In this document: in pieces, positions 25,885 to 34,084 of the stretch
Layout: every line of letters begins with the position of its first letter
Numbering within the stretch: the first letter of the stretch is position 1
From: Solirubrobacterales bacterium
Lineage (GTDB): Bacteria; Actinomycetota; Thermoleophilia; Solirubrobacterales; JACPNS01
DNA: 64,000 nucleotides
Assembly: GCA_016185345.1 (NCBI GenBank)
Contig: JACPNS010000021.1
Span: 1-64,000, forward strand
Direction of reading: 5' to 3'
Program-made: the position numbers and the translations under genes
Notes under the pieces: model-generated
The model's input: only the letters and a program-made list of their open reading frames with translations
Database searches by the model: none
What the model was told of the DNA's origin: nothing

Positions 25885-27228
25885 ATGGAATCGCGCGCCG
25901 TGAGGGGGACAGACGTTGCGAGCGAGCAGGCCGAAGTTCTGGCCGGCACGCGTGATCGGACCCTCGCTCTTATCGCGGGGCTGGACGACGCGGATCTTGC
26001 GCGCGTCGTGGACCCGCTGCTTTCCCCGCTGCTCTGGGATCTGGGGCACATCGCCAACTTCGAGCAGCGTTGGCTGCTCGGCAGCGACGACAGTGCGCTC
26101 GACGGCGTCTACAACCCTTTCGCGCACCCACGCGCCGGGCGCGGCGAGCTGGATGTACTGAGCAGCGACGACTGCTTCACCTACATGGGCGCCGTGCGCG
26201 AGCAGGTGCTCCAGCGGATCGACTCGCTCGACCCGTTCTTTCTTGAGCTCGTGATTCAGCACGAGCAACAGCACAACGAGACCATGCTCCAGCTGTTGCG
26301 CCAGATGGAGGGCTACACGCCACCGCCTGTGCTCGCAGATGAATACCTCGCGCCGCCGTCAGGCAAACAGCACATACGGCTTCGCGAGGCAGCTTCACGC
26401 GCCTACCGCCCGATGTCACGGAGCAAGGACATGATCGCCTTCCCGGCCGGCACCTACCGGATCGGCACCGAGCCGGGCGCGCGCACGCTGATCTACGACA
26501 ACGAACTGAACGCCCACGATCGCGACATCGAGGCATTTGAGATAGCCACGCGCCCGGTCACCAACGGAGACTTCGCTGAGTGGATCGAGTTCGGTGGCTA
26601 CAAGAAGCCCGAGTGGTGGACGCCCGAGGGCTGGGAGTGGCTCGCCGAACAAGGCGATGATTTCGATGCCGCGCCGCTCGGCTGGAAGCGCAGCCGGAAA
26701 GGTTGGATCACGACCGACTTCGGAGCAAACGATCCAATCGACCTTTCGGCACCGGTCTGCCACGTGAACTGGCACGAAGCCTGCGCTTACGCGCGAGCGC
26801 ACGGCGCTCGCCTGCCCACGGAGTTCGAATGGGAGGTCGCCGCTTCATATGACCCGCGCGTCGGCGCATCCGGCGACCGCCGCACATATGCCTGGGGCGA
26901 CAGCGCCTGGGTTTCGGGCGCGGCCAACCTGGATCATCTGGCCTTTGGCGCGCGCCCGGTCGGAAGCGCAGATCATGGTTTTGCTCCGATCGACATGCTC
27001 GGTCAGGTCTGGGAGTGGACGAGTTCAGAGTTCGCGCCGTATCCAGGATTCACGCCGTTCGCATACGAGCAGTACTCCGAGCCGTTTTTTCATGGCGGCT
27101 ACCGGGTACTACGAGGAGGATCGTGGGCAACCCGCGCCCGCACCGTCACGAACACATTTCGCAACTGGGATCTGCCGATGAGACGGCAGATTTTCTCTGG
27201 ATTCCGCCTCGCAAGGAGCGCCGCTTGA
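25885..27228 (+). CDS. egtB: Ergothioneine biosynthesis sulfoxide synthase EgtB
   Basis: A 447-residue non-haem iron enzyme that joins hercynine to a thiol donor with oxygen, the central C-S bond step in ergothioneine synthesis. The N-terminal DinB-like domain supplies the three iron His ligands: WDLGHIANFE (about 51-60) and QHEQQHNETM (about 131-140). The C-terminal FGE-sulfatase domain runs from IAFPAGTYRIG to GSWATRARTVTNTFRNWD and GFRLARS. Length is typical. It is followed by egtD with a TTGA overlap. No egtA, egtC or egtE is next to it, so the thiol donor and lyase cannot be inferred here. Confidence 0.93.
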   Translation: MESRAVRGTDVASEQAEVLAGTRDRTLALIAGLDDADLARVVDPLLSPLLWDLGHIANFEQRWLLGSDDSALDGVYNPFAHPRAGRGELDVLSSDDCFTYMGAVREQVLQRIDSLDPFFLELVIQHEQQHNETMLQLLRQMEGYTPPPVLADEYLAPPSGKQHIRLREAASRAYRPMSRSKDMIAFPAGTYRIGTEPGARTLIYDNELNAHDRDIEAFEIATRPVTNGDFAEWIEFGGYKKPEWWTPEGWEWLAEQGDDFDAAPLGWKRSRKGWITTDFGANDPIDLSAPVCHVNWHEACAYARAHGARLPTEFEWEVAASYDPRVGASGDRRTYAWGDSAWVSGAANLDHLAFGARPVGSADHGFAPIDMLGQVWEWTSSEFAPYPGFTPFAYEQYSEPFFHGGYRVLRGGSWATRARTVTNTFRNWDLPMRRQIFSGFRLARSAA

Positions 27229-28247
27229 ACCCGATCGCCGAACAAATCGAGGAACTCGAATTCGCGAGCGTACTTCCGGACGTGCGCCTGGACATATACC
27301 GCGGCGAGGAGTGGATTACATCTTTCGCCAATGACGTGCGCCGCGGACTCAGCGCGACAACCCGCTTCCTGCCGCCGAAGTACTTCTACGACGCCAAGGG
27401 TTCGGAGCTGTTTGACCAGATCTGCGAGTTGCCCGAGTACTACCCGACGCGTACCGAAGAAGCGATCCTCGAGGCACGTGGTGCGGACATCGTGGACACG
27501 GCCGGCGCGACGGCGCTGGTAGAGCTTGGCTCAGGCTCATCGCTCAAGACTGAGCACCTGTTGCGGCCATTGCTCGCGAGCATGGGCGAATCTCTGTACG
27601 TGCCGATCGAGTTCTCTGAGTCGGCTGTACGCGAGGCGTCGGTGCGGCTCGTTGGCGAGTACCCGGGGCTGCGCGTTCATGGTGTCATTGGCGACTTCGA
27701 GAAGCACCTCGGAGGATTGCCACATGCCGATGCTCGCCTGTTCGCATTTCTCGGCGGAACGATTGGAAACTTCACGCCCGATGAGATGCTCTTTTTCCTG
27801 AAGCGCATGGCCTTCCTCGCCGAGCCTGACGACTCTCTGCTCGTCGGAATCGACCTTGTGAAGGACAAGAACGAACTCGAGGTCGCATACAACGACGCAT
27901 CTGGCGTAACTGCGGAGTTCAACAAGAACGTGCTGTCTTCGATCAACACGAGCCTCGCCGGCAACTTTGACCTCGATGCCTGGGAGCACGTCGCATTCTT
28001 CGACGAGCAGAACCAATGGATCGAAATGCGCCTTCGCGCAACGCGCAATCAGGTTGTGCGCATCGCAGCCATCGACCTCACGCTTGATTTCATCGCTGGC
28101 GAGGAGATCCGCACGGAGATCAGCCGCAAGTTCACACGCGACGGTTTCACTGCTGCGCTTGAAGAGGCCGGGCTTGATTTGAAGGACTGGTACACCGACG
28201 ATGAGGAGCGATTCGCGCTCGCGCTCGCGACACCGCCGACTCAGTGA
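27225..28247 (+). CDS. egtD: L-histidine N(alpha)-methyltransferase EgtD
   Basis: A 340-residue SAM-dependent enzyme that trimethylates histidine to hercynine, the first step of ergothioneine synthesis. Family motifs: LPPKYFYDAKGSELFDQI followed by CELPEYYPTRTEEAIL near residues 49-75, the SAM loop LVELGSGSSLKTEHLL, and FLGGTIGNF. I chose TTG 27225: it overlaps the egtB stop (TTGA) and has AAGGAG 6 bases upstream; longer frames lie inside egtB. Start and length match characterised EgtD proteins. egtB and egtD form a two-gene operon. Confidence 0.94.
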   Translation: MNPIAEQIEELEFASVLPDVRLDIYRGEEWITSFANDVRRGLSATTRFLPPKYFYDAKGSELFDQICELPEYYPTRTEEAILEARGADIVDTAGATALVELGSGSSLKTEHLLRPLLASMGESLYVPIEFSESAVREASVRLVGEYPGLRVHGVIGDFEKHLGGLPHADARLFAFLGGTIGNFTPDEMLFFLKRMAFLAEPDDSLLVGIDLVKDKNELEVAYNDASGVTAEFNKNVLSSINTSLAGNFDLDAWEHVAFFDEQNQWIEMRLRATRNQVVRIAAIDLTLDFIAGEEIRTEISRKFTRDGFTAALEEAGLDLKDWYTDDEERFALALATPPTQ

Positions 28248-28253
28248 GCGGGC

Positions 28254-28850
28254 CTAAGTGGCCTGTTCATAACCCGGATCGCCGGGCAGCAGAATCTCAA
28301 AACCCTCGTCGCTTGCGGCTACGCGGGGGAGGACCGTCTCGACGGGGATATCGGCGTGAGCATCAAGCGCGTCCTGGGCCGTCTCAAAGTGCGCGATCTT
28401 CTCGACCTGCCTGATCGTCGGGAAGTGGAGGTCGGCTTCGTCTTTTACAAACAGGTGTAGCGCCTTGGCTGGGGTCCACCATTCGGCTCTGTCCACCTCG
28501 CGACGGTCCGGGGCGGGCTCTGCGCCTGCGGGCGCAGCGGCAAGGTAGAAGCGCGTGTCGAATCGCATCGGCGCCATCTCGGGCGTGATCCAGCGGCTGA
28601 ACGGCACCAGCGTTTCGGGCTCCTCGAGCTTGATCTTCGCCTCTTCAAAGGTTTCGCGCGCGCCAGCAATTTTCCAGGCTAGGTCCACGTCGGGATCGCC
28701 GTCTGATGCGATCAGCGTGCCGCCCGGAAATACCCACGCGCCGCCCATGAATTTCAGCGACATGGAGCGCTGAACGAAAAGGATCTCGATTCCGTCGTCC
28801 CCGTCGCGAAGGACGAGGACGGAAGCGGCTGCACGCGGTTCGACTGGCAT
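28254..28850 (-). CDS. NUDIX hydrolase
   Basis: A 198-residue Nudix-fold hydrolase, similar in layout to NUDT7/NUDT19-type enzymes that cleave CoA derivatives. The Nudix box begins GGAWVFPGGTL and ends GARETFEEAKI, with an insertion between the halves; the REx2EE core that binds metal is intact. Its ATG overlaps the bioA stop, so it is the last gene of the biotin operon. Whether it acts on CoA, a biotin intermediate or another nucleotide is not shown. Confidence 0.82.
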   Translation of the reverse strand: MPVEPRAAASVLVLRDGDDGIEILFVQRSMSLKFMGGAWVFPGGTLIASDGDPDVDLAWKIAGARETFEEAKIKLEEPETLVPFSRWITPEMAPMRFDTRFYLAAAPAGAEPAPDRREVDRAEWWTPAKALHLFVKDEADLHFPTIRQVEKIAHFETAQDALDAHADIPVETVLPRVAASDEGFEILLPGDPGYEQAT

Positions 28851-30175
28851 CAGACCTTCACTTTCGCCCTGCTTACGGTGGGTTCCTGTCGCGACGATGC
28901 ATCTGCCGAGACTTCGGCGATCGATTCGCCGACGATGTCGATCAGGCGACGCAACTCTGGTTCACTGATTGCGAGCGGCGGCATCAGCACGACGGTGTCG
29001 CCGAGCGGGCGGATGATTGCGCCGCGCCGACGCGCGGCGAGCGTGACCTGGTGGCCGGCCCGCGTCTCTGCCGGGAATCCATCGAGCTCGATTCCGACCA
29101 TCAGGCCGCGGCGTCGAATTTCCTTTACTCGCGGCAGCGCGGCGATCGGTTCAAGTAGACCGATGATCGACACACAGAGGTCGGCGACGTGATCCATCGT
29201 CTGTTCCTGCTCAAACACGTCAAGTGTTGCGAGGCCGGCCGCGCATGCCAGCGGGTTGCCGGTGTAGGTGTGACCGTGGAAGAAGGTCTTCTGCTCGGCG
29301 TGGTCGCCGAGGAAGCTCGAATAGATGATCTCGGTGGTCAAGGTTGCCGCCAGCGGCAGGTAGCCGCCCGTGATGCCTTTGGCGATGCACATGATGTCTG
29401 GCTCGACCGTCTCCTGCTGGCAGGCGAACATCGTGCCGGTGCGGCCAAAACCGGTGGCCACTTCATCGAGGATCAGCAGCACGCCGTACTTGTCGCAGAG
29501 CTCGCGAGCCTTGCGCAGGAAGCCATTGGGATGCATGATCATCCCGGCTGCGCCCTGCACCAGCGGCTCCATGATCAATGCCGCAAGCTCACGGCCGTGC
29601 TGCTCGAAGTTGCGCTCAAGCTCTTCGAAGTCGCCGGAGGCAGTCTTGATCGTGTCAAAGAGCAGTGGTCCGTAAGTGGCGTGGAAGAGGTCGATGCCGC
29701 CGGCAGACACCGCGCCGATCGTGTCGCCGTGGTAGGCGTCGCGCAACGACATGAAGCGCGTGCGCTGCGCCTGGCCGCACTGCTGGAAGTGCTGAAAGGC
29801 GATCTTCAGCGCTATCTCGGTGGCGGTCGATCCGCTGTCTGAGTAGAACACGCGCGTGAGGCGTTCCGGCGCGATCTCGATCAGGCGCTCGGCCAGCTGA
29901 ATTCCCGGCTCATGCGAGAGACCGAGCATCGTGGTGTGTGCGACCTTCCCGAGCTGGTCGCGCACTGCCTTGTCGATCTTTGGGTGCTGGTGTCCGTGGA
30001 CGTTGCACCAGAGCGACGAGACGCCGTCGATGTAGACGCGGCCCTCCACGTCGGTCAGCGTGCAGCCGTTGGCCGACCGGATGATCGGGGCGTCCTCGGA
30101 CAACCAGCCCTGCTGCTGCGTGAACGGGTGCCAGATGTAGCGCCGGTCCAGCTCAGCAAGGTCACCTCTTGTCAT
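28850..30175 (-). CDS. bioA: Adenosylmethionine-8-amino-7-oxononanoate aminotransferase BioA
   Basis: A 441-residue class III PLP aminotransferase making 7,8-diaminopelargonate in biotin synthesis with SAM as amino donor. Characteristic are RRYIWHPFTQ at the N-terminus, FYSDSGSTATEIALK, DAYHGDTIGAVS, the PLP Asp in LLILDEVATGFGRTG and the Schiff-base Lys in AKGITGGYLPL. I chose ATG 30175 over TTG 30193. It follows bioD by 18 bases in the order bioF-bioD-bioA-Nudix. Confidence 0.95.
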   Translation of the reverse strand: MTRGDLAELDRRYIWHPFTQQQGWLSEDAPIIRSANGCTLTDVEGRVYIDGVSSLWCNVHGHQHPKIDKAVRDQLGKVAHTTMLGLSHEPGIQLAERLIEIAPERLTRVFYSDSGSTATEIALKIAFQHFQQCGQAQRTRFMSLRDAYHGDTIGAVSAGGIDLFHATYGPLLFDTIKTASGDFEELERNFEQHGRELAALIMEPLVQGAAGMIMHPNGFLRKARELCDKYGVLLILDEVATGFGRTGTMFACQQETVEPDIMCIAKGITGGYLPLAATLTTEIIYSSFLGDHAEQKTFFHGHTYTGNPLACAAGLATLDVFEQEQTMDHVADLCVSIIGLLEPIAALPRVKEIRRRGLMVGIELDGFPAETRAGHQVTLAARRRGAIIRPLGDTVVLMPPLAISEPELRRLIDIVGESIAEVSADASSRQEPTVSRAKVKV

Positions 30176-30193
30176 GGCGTTGATCCTAGGCAA

Positions 30194-30880
30194 TCAAATG
30201 TGCTTGGTCAGCCAACGTTCGATCGGCAGATCAGAGGCGTCTTCCGCGAGTCGCTCAGGCGAGGTGATCGGCAGCGTCGCGACGTCCACGCGGAGTAGTC
30301 GAGCAAGCGTCTCGAGGTTGGAAAACTCGATCGCTGATGGGTGCTCGGGCCAGCCCGAGATCACCACGGCGGCTACGAAAATGCCCTCCGCCTCGAGTCG
30401 ATCGACCGTCAGTCGCGTGTCGCTGATCGTACCGAGTCCGGGGTGCGTCGCGACGATCGTTGGGAGGCCGACCGTCCTGGCGAAGTCGAGCACGCTGAGT
30501 TCCGGCTCGTCAGCGAGCGGCACCATCAGGCCGCCAACGCCTTCGCAGATGACCACGTCTGACCCGGCCGAAGAGATCTCGAACGCCGTGACCAGCGCGC
30601 CGAGCGTGATTTTCACGCCCGCATCGCGCGCGGCCAGATGCGGAGAGACTGGCGGACCGAAGGTGAAGGGGGAGACGTCCTCAGGTGCCTGCCAGCCAGT
30701 GGCGGCGGCGAGCAACTCGTGATCGGGAGGCCATCCTGGTGTGAGTTCATCCAATCCGCTCACCGCCGGCTTGAACGCTGAGACCTTCTCGCCTCGCGCG
30801 GTCAACGCCGCGACGATCGAGGCTGCAACGACAGACTTACCGACACCAGTGCCGGTGCCGGTGACAAACAGGCCCGACAT
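30194..30880 (-). CDS. bioD: Dethiobiotin synthetase BioD
   Basis: A 228-residue P-loop enzyme that closes the ureido ring of dethiobiotin using ATP and CO2. The P-loop is GTGTGVGKS at residues 8-16, followed by FKPAVSG and the second site CEGVGGLMVPL. Start ATG 30880 gives the standard BioD N-terminus MSGLFVTGTGTGVGKS; the longer frame extends back into bioF. It begins 4 bases after the bioF stop. Confidence 0.95.
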   Translation of the reverse strand: MSGLFVTGTGTGVGKSVVAASIVAALTARGEKVSAFKPAVSGLDELTPGWPPDHELLAAATGWQAPEDVSPFTFGPPVSPHLAARDAGVKITLGALVTAFEISSAGSDVVICEGVGGLMVPLADEPELSVLDFARTVGLPTIVATHPGLGTISDTRLTVDRLEAEGIFVAAVVISGWPEHPSAIEFSNLETLARLLRVDVATLPITSPERLAEDASDLPIERWLTKHI

Positions 30881-30884
30881 GTGG

Positions 30885-32162
30885 CTAAGCGACTGCGAGT
30901 TCGTTCGAGTCTTCGTCGAAGACTCGCTTGCCACGTGAGACGTTCGCGCTTTGTCGCGGACCGAACTCGCCGGGCATGCGCTCGCCCGGAGTGAAGCCGA
31001 CGGAGATCGCGGCCTTGGCAAGCACGTGCGCCGCGGCCGTCAATTCGTCTGGCTTGTGGGAGCTCATCACGGCTGCGCGGATGCGGCTCATGCCGTCGGG
31101 CACGGTCGGCGGGCGGATCGCCTGGGCGAACACCCCACGCTCAAGGGCCTCCTGGGACATCATCATTGCGAGCTCCGGGTCACCGATCACCAGCGGCACG
31201 ATGTGCGGCGCGCTGTTGCTTGCGTTTTCGGCGACGTCGAAGCCGCGGCGCGCGAGCTCGCGGCGGAAGAGTTCTGCGTTCTGGCGCAGGCGCGTGACGC
31301 GGCGGGGTTGCTCGATCAGAATCTCGAGCGCCTCTGCTGCTGCCGCTACGACTGGCGGCGCGGGCGCGGTGCTGTAGATGAAGCTTCGTGCAGAGTTGAC
31401 GAGGTAGCGGGCGACCTGCGTATCGCAGGCGACGAAAGCGCCGTATGCGCCTAGCGCCTTGCTCAACGTCCCGACGATCAAGTCGACGTCGCTGGTCAGG
31501 CCGAGCGCCGCAACTGCGCCGCGACCCTCGGATCCGATCGTTCCGGTGGCGTGGGCCTCGTCGACCATCACGCGGACGTCGTTGTCGCGCGCGAGTTTGG
31601 CAATGCCCTCGAGCGGGGCGATATCGCCGTCCATGCTGAAGACGCTGTCGGTGACGATCAGGCTTGCGCGGCCGCCGTTCTGACGCAGGCCCCAGGCGAG
31701 ATGCTCGAGGTCGCCATGGTCGTATACAAATGTCTCGGCACGCGAGAGGCGGCAGCCGTCGACGATCGAGGCGTGGTTGAACTCATCGGAAAAGATCACC
31801 TCGCCGGCCTGGGTGAGCGCGGGGATGATGCCCGCGTTGGCCATGTAGCCGCTGCCGAAGAGCAAGGCTGCGTCGGTGCCTTTGAACTCCGCAAGGCGCG
31901 ATTCGAGCCTGCGGTGGATTGTCATGTTTCCGCTGATCAACCGCGATCCACTGGAGCCAACGCCCCAACGACGAGCGGCATCAGCGGCTGCTTCACGGAC
32001 CCGGGGGTGGTCCGCAAGGCCTAGATAGTTGTTTGAACACATCAGCAGCACGGGCTTGCCGTCGAGCAGAACGCGCGCGCCCTGCGGACCGGAAATCAAC
32101 CGCATGCGGCGATAGAGACCCTGGTCTTCAAGGGCATTTAGATGCTGTTCCAGATCAGTCAA
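30885..32162 (-). CDS. bioF: 8-amino-7-oxononanoate synthase BioF
   Basis: A PLP enzyme that condenses pimeloyl thioester with alanine, the first committed step of biotin ring assembly. Motifs: CSNNYLGLADHP, GSGSRLISGN region (VGSSGSRLISGN), FSDEFNHASIVDG, VDEAHATGTIG and the Schiff-base Lys in GTLSKALGAYG. From TTG 32162 it has 425 residues; a GTG at 32243 would add 27 residues that look like leader. The C-terminus carries an extra tail of about 30 residues. First gene of the biotin operon; bioB and a biotin repressor are not in the window. Confidence 0.9.
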   Translation of the reverse strand: MTDLEQHLNALEDQGLYRRMRLISGPQGARVLLDGKPVLLMCSNNYLGLADHPRVREAAADAARRWGVGSSGSRLISGNMTIHRRLESRLAEFKGTDAALLFGSGYMANAGIIPALTQAGEVIFSDEFNHASIVDGCRLSRAETFVYDHGDLEHLAWGLRQNGGRASLIVTDSVFSMDGDIAPLEGIAKLARDNDVRVMVDEAHATGTIGSEGRGAVAALGLTSDVDLIVGTLSKALGAYGAFVACDTQVARYLVNSARSFIYSTAPAPPVVAAAAEALEILIEQPRRVTRLRQNAELFRRELARRGFDVAENASNSAPHIVPLVIGDPELAMMMSQEALERGVFAQAIRPPTVPDGMSRIRAAVMSSHKPDELTAAAHVLAKAAISVGFTPGERMPGEFGPRQSANVSRGKRVFDEDSNELAVA

Positions 32163-32270
32163 GTTCCGTTCCCCACTGATTGGGCGGGAGGCCCGCTCAA
32201 TTGACCCAACGATAGGCGGTTCCTCGGACGGTTGAAGCCGCACGGGGAGCGGGATTGACTGACCCGCGAG

Positions 32271-33089
32271 TTACGTGCCCGTCCACTCGGGAGGACGCTT
32301 CTCGGCGAAGGCGCGAACTCCCTCGTGAAAGTCGTCGCTCAGGAAGCACTCGCGACGCAACCGGATCAACTCGTCGCGTTCGGCCGGATCGATCGGGGCG
32401 TGAGCGAGAAGCGTGTTGATCACTCGCTTGTTGCCCGCAAGCGAGAGCGGTGCATTGGCTGCAATCGACTCGGCCATCACGACTGCATCAGGACTGACTG
32501 CCTCCGCCTGACGCACATAGTTGACGAGCCCCCATTTGAGCGCGCGGTCGGCGCTGATGTTCTGCGCCGTGAAGAACAGCTCACGCGTGCGCGCAGGGCC
32601 GATCGTCTGAATGAACTTGTCGAGACCGTCATAGCTGTACACCAGGCCCAGCTTGGCGGGAGGCATTCCGAGCTTCGCGCCCTCGGCGCAGATCCGGATG
32701 TCGCAGGAGAGCGCAAGCTCCAGCCCGCCGCCGATCGTGTGGCCGTTCAAAGCGCCGATCGTCGGAAACGGAAACTCGGTGAGCGCGGTGATGGCTTCTG
32801 TGAACGGGTGAGCGACCAACTTCTCGGCCTCTTCGGCGAAGCGCTCCTCGGGCAGTCCGCCGATGTCGTAGCCGGCGCTGAACACGTTGCCGGTGCCGGT
32901 GACGATCAGGCAGCGCGCCTCGATCGTCGGGACGAACTCGGCGATCGCATCAAGGATCTCCTGGTCGAGCGCGCCGCGCTTGTTCGGGTTGTCGATCCGC
33001 AGGCGGGCGACGTGGGGCAGCGGCTCGTCGTAGATCAGCTTGCCGCTGGCGAGCTCGCGCTTGTTCTGGCCCTCGGGATCAAACGACAT
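32271..33089 (-). CDS. Enoyl-CoA hydratase/isomerase family protein
   Basis: A 272-residue crotonase-fold protein. The oxyanion-hole segments are GNVFSAGYDIGGL and NGHTIGGGLELALSCDIR; the second ends in the usual GG-x-E-L pattern. The position of the catalytic Glu144 of classical hydratases (PPAKLGLVYSYDG) has no clear Glu, so it may be an isomerase or decarboxylase, not a hydratase. It starts downstream of an inverted repeat that overlaps its -10 box. It lies between the biotin operon and the biotin carrier protein, all on the minus strand. Confidence 0.82.
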   Translation of the reverse strand: MSFDPEGQNKRELASGKLIYDEPLPHVARLRIDNPNKRGALDQEILDAIAEFVPTIEARCLIVTGTGNVFSAGYDIGGLPEERFAEEAEKLVAHPFTEAITALTEFPFPTIGALNGHTIGGGLELALSCDIRICAEGAKLGMPPAKLGLVYSYDGLDKFIQTIGPARTRELFFTAQNISADRALKWGLVNYVRQAEAVSPDAVVMAESIAANAPLSLAGNKRVINTLLAHAPIDPAERDELIRLRRECFLSDDFHEGVRAFAEKRPPEWTGT

Positions 33090-33095
33090 GATCCG

Positions 33096-33120
33096 AGAGT
33101 AATTGACTCGATAGTTACTC
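33096..33120 (-). promoter_or_regulatory. Promoter and inverted repeat of the crotonase-family gene
   Basis: On the minus strand TACTCT (33101-33096) stands 6 bases before ATG 33089, a leaderless layout. It overlaps the inverted repeat GAGTAA-N12-TTACTC (33097-33120), which spans the 3' end of the carrier-protein gene. A repressor bound there would block transcription. The regulator is unknown. Confidence 0.4.
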
Positions 33121-33327
33121 GAGGACTACGAGAACATCGCCTTCATGGACCGACTGGCCCTCGGCGCACTTGATCTCCTTGACCACGCCGTCGTCCTCTG
33201 CCTCGACCGGCATTTCCATCTTCATCGACTCGAGGATCACGACCGTGTCGCCCTCTTCAATGCTGTCGCCGGGCTTGACTTCGATCTTCCAGACCGTGCC
33301 GGTGATGTGTGCCTCAATGTCGCTCAT
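33115..33327 (-). CDS. Stand-alone biotin carboxyl carrier protein (biotinyl domain)
   Basis: A 70-residue biotinyl/lipoyl domain with nothing attached. The biotin-accepting lysine is in ILESMKMEMP (about residues 32-41); the Met-Lys-Met triad is diagnostic of biotin carriers. Such small subunits serve acyl-CoA carboxylases in actinobacteria. Its neighbours are the biotin operon and acyl-CoA genes, and a carboxyltransferase subunit is encoded at 46774-48354. The biotin carboxylase subunit is not in this window. Confidence 0.9.
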   Translation of the reverse strand: MSDIEAHITGTVWKIEVKPGDSIEEGDTVVILESMKMEMPVEAEDDGVVKEIKCAEGQSVHEGDVLVVLE

Positions 33328-33388
33328 ATTGCCTCTTGCTCGGGGTGGTTATGCGTCGTCGTAGCTGCCTGACAACATACCGAGCTAC

Positions 33389-34084
33389 ATGGCGGACCGA
33401 CCAACCACGGTGGGGCACGTAATCGTTGCCGCGCTCAACGAAGCAGATCGCATCGCCGACACCGTCGCCGCACTGCATGAGGCCTTTCCCGGAACGACCG
33501 TTGTCGTTGCCAATGATGGTTCGACCGATGACACCGGCGCGGTCGCGGCGGCGGCTGGCGCGACCGTCGTTGGCAGCGCGACGCACCTCGGAAAGGGCGG
33601 CGCTGCGTCGCTGGCCGCCGCGCAGGTTCTGAAAGACGGACCGCCATCAGAAGACGCCGTCGTGCTGCTGGCCGACGCCGACCTCGCGCGGTCGGCCTCA
33701 AAACTCATGCCGCTCGCGGATGCCGTCGCCTCGGGCGAAGCCGATCTGACCGTCGCGATGTTTGCCAGTCGCGTCGGCGGCGGATTCGGCCTTGCGCTCG
33801 ATTTTGCCCACCGAGCAATCAAGAAGCGCTGCGGGCTCGACACCCAGGCGCCGATCTCCGGGCAGCGCGCGCTGAGCTACTCGGCGCTTGAGGCCGTGAC
33901 GCCTTTTCACGCGGCATTCGGTATGGAGATAGGTATGACGATCGATGCCGTTCGTGCCGGCCTGCGCCTGAAGGAGATCGAGCTCGATCTCTCGCACCGC
34001 GCAACCGGAAAATCGCTGCGCGGGTTCATCCACCGCGGCAGGCAGCTGAAGGATTTCCTGGCTGTGTACCGGGCGACGAAATGA
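33389..34084 (+). CDS. Family 2 glycosyltransferase
   Basis: A 231-residue GT-A fold transferase. The start HVIVAALNEADRI, ANDGSTDDT and LLADADL (DxD-type metal motif) fit family GT2, as does the later GQRALSYSALE. There are no membrane spans, unlike processive enzymes. It overlaps glpK by four bases (ATGA) and may act in glycolipid synthesis with glpK and plsC. Sugar donor and acceptor are unknown. Confidence 0.82.
   Translation: MADRPTTVGHVIVAALNEADRIADTVAALHEAFPGTTVVVANDGSTDDTGAVAAAAGATVVGSATHLGKGGAASLAAAQVLKDGPPSEDAVVLLADADLARSASKLMPLADAVASGEADLTVAMFASRVGGGFGLALDFAHRAIKKRCGLDTQAPISGQRALSYSALEAVTPFHAAFGMEIGMTIDAVRAGLRLKEIELDLSHRATGKSLRGFIHRGRQLKDFLAVYRATK

Noticed and set aside
27015-27224. 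70-codon upstream extension of egtD inside egtB
   Set aside because: EgtD homology begins at TTG 27225, which has AAGGAG 6 bases upstream; the extension is out-of-frame egtB sequence.
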